Source: Desulfobulbus sp.
GTDB lineage: Bacteria > Desulfobacterota > Desulfobulbia > Desulfobulbales > Desulfobulbaceae
DNA length: 7,652 bases
Reading direction: 5' to 3'
NCBI GenBank assembly: GCA_030600525.1
Contig: JAUVLX010000168.1
Span: forward strand, 1 to 7,652
Shown: positions 5,346-7,652 of the stretch, in pieces
Layout of the letters: each line of letters begins with the position of its first letter
Position numbering within the stretch: position 1 is the stretch's first letter
Notes under the pieces: model-generated
Database searches by the model: none
Seen by the model: the letters and a program-made list of their open reading frames with translations, nothing else
Told to the model about the DNA's origin: nothing
Program-made: the position numbers and the translations under genes

Positions 5346-6845
5346 ATGGCTTTAACGATCAATACGAACGTTGGCTCTTTAAATGCACAACGCAATCTTG
5401 CAAAATCCCAACTCGACCTGAACACCTCGATGCAGAGGCTCTCATCAGGTCTCCGCATTAACTCCGCCAAAGATGACGCTGCCGGTCTTGCCATCTCCGA
5501 CCGGATGACCGCTCAGATTCGCGGCCTCAACCAAGCATCACGCAATGCAGGTGATGGTATATCACTGGCACAAACCGCTGAAGGTGCCATGCAGGAATCC
5601 ACCAACATCCTACAGCGTATGCGTGAGCTTGCAGTGCAGGCTGCCAATGCTACCAATTCGGCTGCTGACCGTTCAGCCTTGCAGGCAGAGGTCAACCAGC
5701 TCAAAAGCGAAATGAACAGGATCGCCAACTCGACCACCTTTAACGGTCTCAAAATCCTGGATGGTTCCTTTGTGTCACAACAATTTCAGGTCGGCCCAAA
5801 TGCCAATGAGACCATTGGCGTTTCCATCAAGTCCATGGCAGCCGATGACTTGGGACGCTACACCTTAGCCAACACCGACGGTATCAACCAGACGGCTCAA
5901 CAGGGTACAGGCTCCATGACAGCGGCTGCGGGTACCTTGCCAACCAACAACACCGTTGCTGCGCAGACACTTACAGTTTCGGGTAGCAAAGGAGCTGATA
6001 CTATCCCTATAGGTGCAGGCGCCACAGCATTTGATATAGCTACCCAGATTACCAATTCAGCCTCAAAAACAGGTGTCACTGCAACGGCTAGAGCCGAGGT
6101 AACGCTGGATACCTTATCTGCAGACGGTATCGTTACGATGACTCTCGGAAGTGGTGGCAACACTGCCACTATTAATGCCAGCGTCACTCAAACAGACCTT
6201 ACAGGGCTTGCAACGGTAATCAATGACCAAAGCGGCACAACAGGTATCACCGCAACCGTCGATGGCGGTGAGCTCACTTTGATTCAGGCTGAAGGTAAAA
6301 ATATAGAACTCTCTGCTTTCAGCCACACCAGTGCAGGCAATATACGGGTTGTTCCCCAGGACGGAGACACAACACAGACTCTTACCGCCGCTAATCATTC
6401 TACAAAAATAGCCGGGGTGGTCGAACTTTCATCCCAGGACTCTTACACTGCGACATCTACGCTGGGTGCTGCTGCTGGTAGCGTTTTTAACAACACCGCT
6501 GGCGGTGATCAGGTTATAGCCGGACTGGAAGAAGTCACAGCAATAGACATCGGTGACGTTGCAGGAGCCAATGATGCCTTAAATATCGTGGATGCAGCGC
6601 TCAATAAAATCGATAGCCAACGTGCTGATCTGGGTGCTCTCCAGAACAGGTTTGAATCAACCATCTCCAACCTACAAAACGTTGCTGAAAACCTGACCGC
6701 AGCGCGCTCCCGTATCCGTGATGCCGATATTGCCCAAGAAACCTCAGAAATGACCAAGGCCAACATTCTGCAGCAGGCCGGTGTCGCCATCCTTGCCCAG
6801 GCCAACCAGACGCCGCAATTGGCTCTCCAGTTGCTCCAGGGATAA
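5346..6845 (+). CDS. fliC: Flagellin, filament structural protein (complete)
   Basis: This 499-residue flagellin begins MALTINTNVGSLNAQRNLAK. The N-terminal D0/D1 part (1 to about 165) includes RLSSGLRINSAKDDAAGLAI, GISLAQTAEGAM, and LQRMRELAVQAANATNS (89-105), the segment that in enterobacterial and many other flagellins is recognised by TLR5. The central exposed region (about 175-400) is rich in Thr, Ala and Gly. It appears to hold two Flagellin_IN-type repeats, about 206-250 (TLTVSGSK...AFDIATQIT) and 272-320 (TATINASV...LATVINDQ). The C-terminal D1/D0 part is NKIDSQRADLGALQNRFEST (420-439), then SRIRDADIAQETSEMTKANI (455-474) and the LALQLLQG end, where FliW binds in B. subtilis. Export is by the flagellar type III system without a cleaved signal. 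It has a strong GGAGGA site. A second flagellin, 97 of 117 identical at the N-terminus, follows at 7302. Confidence 0.97.
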   Translation: MALTINTNVGSLNAQRNLAKSQLDLNTSMQRLSSGLRINSAKDDAAGLAISDRMTAQIRGLNQASRNAGDGISLAQTAEGAMQESTNILQRMRELAVQAANATNSAADRSALQAEVNQLKSEMNRIANSTTFNGLKILDGSFVSQQFQVGPNANETIGVSIKSMAADDLGRYTLANTDGINQTAQQGTGSMTAAAGTLPTNNTVAAQTLTVSGSKGADTIPIGAGATAFDIATQITNSASKTGVTATARAEVTLDTLSADGIVTMTLGSGGNTATINASVTQTDLTGLATVINDQSGTTGITATVDGGELTLIQAEGKNIELSAFSHTSAGNIRVVPQDGDTTQTLTAANHSTKIAGVVELSSQDSYTATSTLGAAAGSVFNNTAGGDQVIAGLEEVTAIDIGDVAGANDALNIVDAALNKIDSQRADLGALQNRFESTISNLQNVAENLTAARSRIRDADIAQETSEMTKANILQQAGVAILAQANQTPQLALQLLQG

Positions 6846-6867
6846 AATAACTCATTAGCTAGTCATA

Positions 6868-6902
6868 AATCCGGGAATGGCCTCTTGTCTCATTCCTGGA
6901 TT
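6868..6902 (+). terminator. Strong stem-loop after flagellin 1, terminator-like without a U-tract
   Basis: AATCCGGGAATG (6868-6879) pairs with CATTCCTGGATT (6891-6902) over 12 positions with one G-U wobble, around an 11-base loop. It begins 23 bases after the flagellin stop. No T-run follows on the + strand, so it may act as a 3' mRNA-stabilising stem or a weak or factor-aided terminator rather than a classic one. The stem is clear; the function is inferred. Confidence 0.6.
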
Positions 6903-7104
6903 CAAGATACACGAGGTTTCCAGATGAAAATTGTCATTTTTCGCTATCAAAAGTTTGCATCGGCACTACAGAAAACTAAAAAAGAAAAAAGTATGCACGT
7001 TACGCCTGATTCAGAAAGAGCCTATCATATCAAAAAGATAGGTCTAATCGGTAATCGCCCTGAGGTAATAATGGGGTCGTGGCAGTAATTTTTCGAAAAA
7101 CAGC
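6903..7104. other. Spacer between the two flagellin genes
   Basis: No gene is supported. A small frame from ATG 6924 to TAA 7086-7088 (54 codons, MKIVIFRYQKFASALQ...) has a possible GAGG ribosome site but no recognisable motif. A 6-bp hairpin CCTATC/GATAGG (7021-7042) lies inside it. A 12-base palindrome TTTTTCGAAAAA (7089-7100) ends four bases before the candidate -35 box of the second flagellin and could be a regulatory site. Confidence 0.4.
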
Positions 7105-7132
7105 TAAAGATTCTTTCAAGATGGTTCGATAG
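7105..7132 (+). promoter_or_regulatory. Candidate sigma-28 (FliA) promoter of flagellin 2
   Basis: TAAAG begins at 7105 (perfect TAAA -35 box, 7105-7108). After 16 bases comes TTCGATAG (7125-7132), which shares CGATA with the GCCGATAA -10 consensus. Transcription would start near 7139, giving a leader of about 160 bases. The match is better than that of flagellin 1 and has the same spacing. No sigma-54 element was found as an alternative. Confidence 0.5.
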
Positions 7133-7200
7133 ATAAATAAGGGAAAACGACGTCCCGAAAGTTAGCAACAAAAGAAACTAAATATATAATTAATTTCAAG

Positions 7201-7296
7201 GGAGGCGCTAGTCAGCGGCACAATCAAACAGCAGTAAAATATACATGGCAAGGATGCCAGACTAAGTAAAATAAGCCTAAACATATTCATGGAGGA
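7201..7296 (+). promoter_or_regulatory. Flagellin 2 leader with a near-consensus CsrA hairpin
   Basis: TGGCA (7246-7250) and TGCCA (7255-7259) form a perfect 5-bp stem with AGGA as the loop. The core CAAGGATG matches the selected CsrA ligand RUACARGGAUGU (CA-R-GGA-UG), with the outer A-U pair replaced by a compensating G-C. Another GGA lies at 7201-7203 (AGGGAGGC). The ribosome site GGAGGA (7291-7296) is in the same ATTCATGGAGGA block as in flagellin 1, five bases before the ATG. A hairpin-loop GGA about 40 bases upstream of a GGA in the Shine-Dalgarno is the layout expected for dimer bridging by CsrA. The hairpin also contains a tiny frame (ATG 7245 to TAA 7265), probably incidental. Confidence 0.7.
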
Positions 7297-7301
7297 ATAT
7301 C

Positions 7302-7652
7302 ATGGCAATTTCAATTAACACAAACGTAGCATCTCTCAACGCACAACGTAACTTGGGCGCAAGCCAAGCTAACCTTAATAAGTCTATGCAGCGTCTCTCA
7401 TCTGGTCTTCGGATCAACTCTGCAAAGGACGATGCAGCCGGTCTTGCGATTTCAGATCGTATGACCTCACAAATTCGCGGCCTTGACCAGGCCGTGCGTA
7501 ACTCCAACGACGGTATTTCTCTAGCGCAGACTGCTGAAGGTGCCATGCAGGAAAGCACCAATATTCTGCAGCGTATGCGTGAGCTGTCTGTTCAGTCAGC
7601 AAACGATACCAACTCTGCCTCAGACCGTCAGTCTCTGCAGTCGGAAGTAAAC
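7302..7652 (+). CDS. fliC: Second flagellin (N-terminal 117 residues, runs off the window)
   Basis: The frame starts MAISINTNVASLNAQRNLGA and remains open to the last base. It covers D0 and most of N-terminal D1, with RLSSGLRINSAKDDAAGLAI, GISLAQTAEGAM and LQRMRELSVQSANDTNS, the TLR5-type segment. Over the shared 117 residues it is identical to the upstream flagellin at 97 positions, so the two are recent paralogs or are kept alike by gene conversion; a 21-base identical DNA block lies at 5577-5597 and 7533-7553. It has its own promoter candidate, strong GGAGGA site and CsrA-type leader hairpin, and so is likely expressed separately. The central and C-terminal regions lie outside the window, so length and antigenic domain are unknown. 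Confidence 0.96.
   Translation, partial: MAISINTNVASLNAQRNLGASQANLNKSMQRLSSGLRINSAKDDAAGLAISDRMTSQIRGLDQAVRNSNDGISLAQTAEGAMQESTNILQRMRELSVQSANDTNSASDRQSLQSEVN

Noticed and set aside
5513..6855. Long minus-strand frames opposite flagellin 1
   Set aside because: Shadows of the flagellin coding frame; compositionally biased and without motifs or start sites.
6885..7088. 67-codon frame (or 54 codons from 6924) between the flagellins
   Set aside because: It starts inside the post-flagellin stem-loop, or has only a weak ribosome site, and shows no known motif. I cannot separate it from chance.
7246..7259. Possible sigma-54 -24/-12 element in the TGGCA...TGCCA segment
   Set aside because: The GG and GC dinucleotides are 7 bases apart rather than 10, and the segment forms a perfect hairpin with a CsrA-type loop instead.
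1..7652. CRISPR arrays, tRNA or rRNA genes, insertion sequences
   Set aside because: No regularly spaced repeats, no cloverleaf or rRNA-like sequence, and no transposase frame or terminal inverted repeats with target duplications were seen.

Overview
The window looks like a chromosomal flagellar filament locus from a Gram-negative bacterium, most likely a deltaproteobacterium (Desulfobacterota; a Desulfobulbales-type sulfate reducer is my best guess). The reasons are the order flgL - csrA - fliW - flagellin, a CsrA with a long C-terminal tail, a GspG-like pseudopilin and a HAMP/GAF/HD-GYP regulator, all at moderate GC. The organism assignment is inference from gene content and protein style, not from a database match.

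Layout, left to right. (1) 1-129: last 42 codons of the hook-filament junction protein FlgL. (2) 316-992: csrA and fliW, overlapping by four bases and closed by a strong intrinsic terminator whose stem contains the fliW stop codon. (3) 993-1557: gene-poor, with nested inverted repeats and a decayed minus-strand fragment of a CBS-ACT domain gene. (4) 1558-4158: a two-gene unit, a type II secretion/type IV-like pseudopilin followed 15 bases later by a membrane-bound HAMP-GAF-HD-GYP protein. The HD-GYP frame is interrupted by one in-frame amber codon (3826-3828); the remaining 109 codons, including the HD-GYP signature, are intact. (5) 4161-4890: a second, longer CBS-ACT pseudogene on the minus strand with frameshifts and an internal deletion, preceded by an unrecognised minus-strand ORF. 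(6) 4891-6845: leader and complete 499-residue flagellin. (7) 6846-7652: spacer, sigma-28-like promoter, CsrA-site leader and the first 117 codons of a second flagellin.

How it works together. In the scheme established in Bacillus subtilis and in epsilonproteobacteria, FliW either binds flagellin or antagonises CsrA, and CsrA blocks flagellin translation by binding GGA motifs at the Shine-Dalgarno sequence. Both partners are here, and both flagellin leaders carry the same ATTCATGGAGGA ribosome-binding block plus upstream GGA motifs. In the second leader one GGA sits in the loop of a perfect 5-bp hairpin that closely matches the CsrA consensus. The whole feedback circuit is therefore readable in one window.

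Most notable: the amber codon in an otherwise intact HD-GYP gene (nonsense mutation, suppression, or pyrrolysine); the CsrA hairpin; the two related CBS-ACT remnants flanking the pseudopilin/HD-GYP pair in the same orientation; and the presence of that pair inside a flagellar locus. I do not see a wholly new system.
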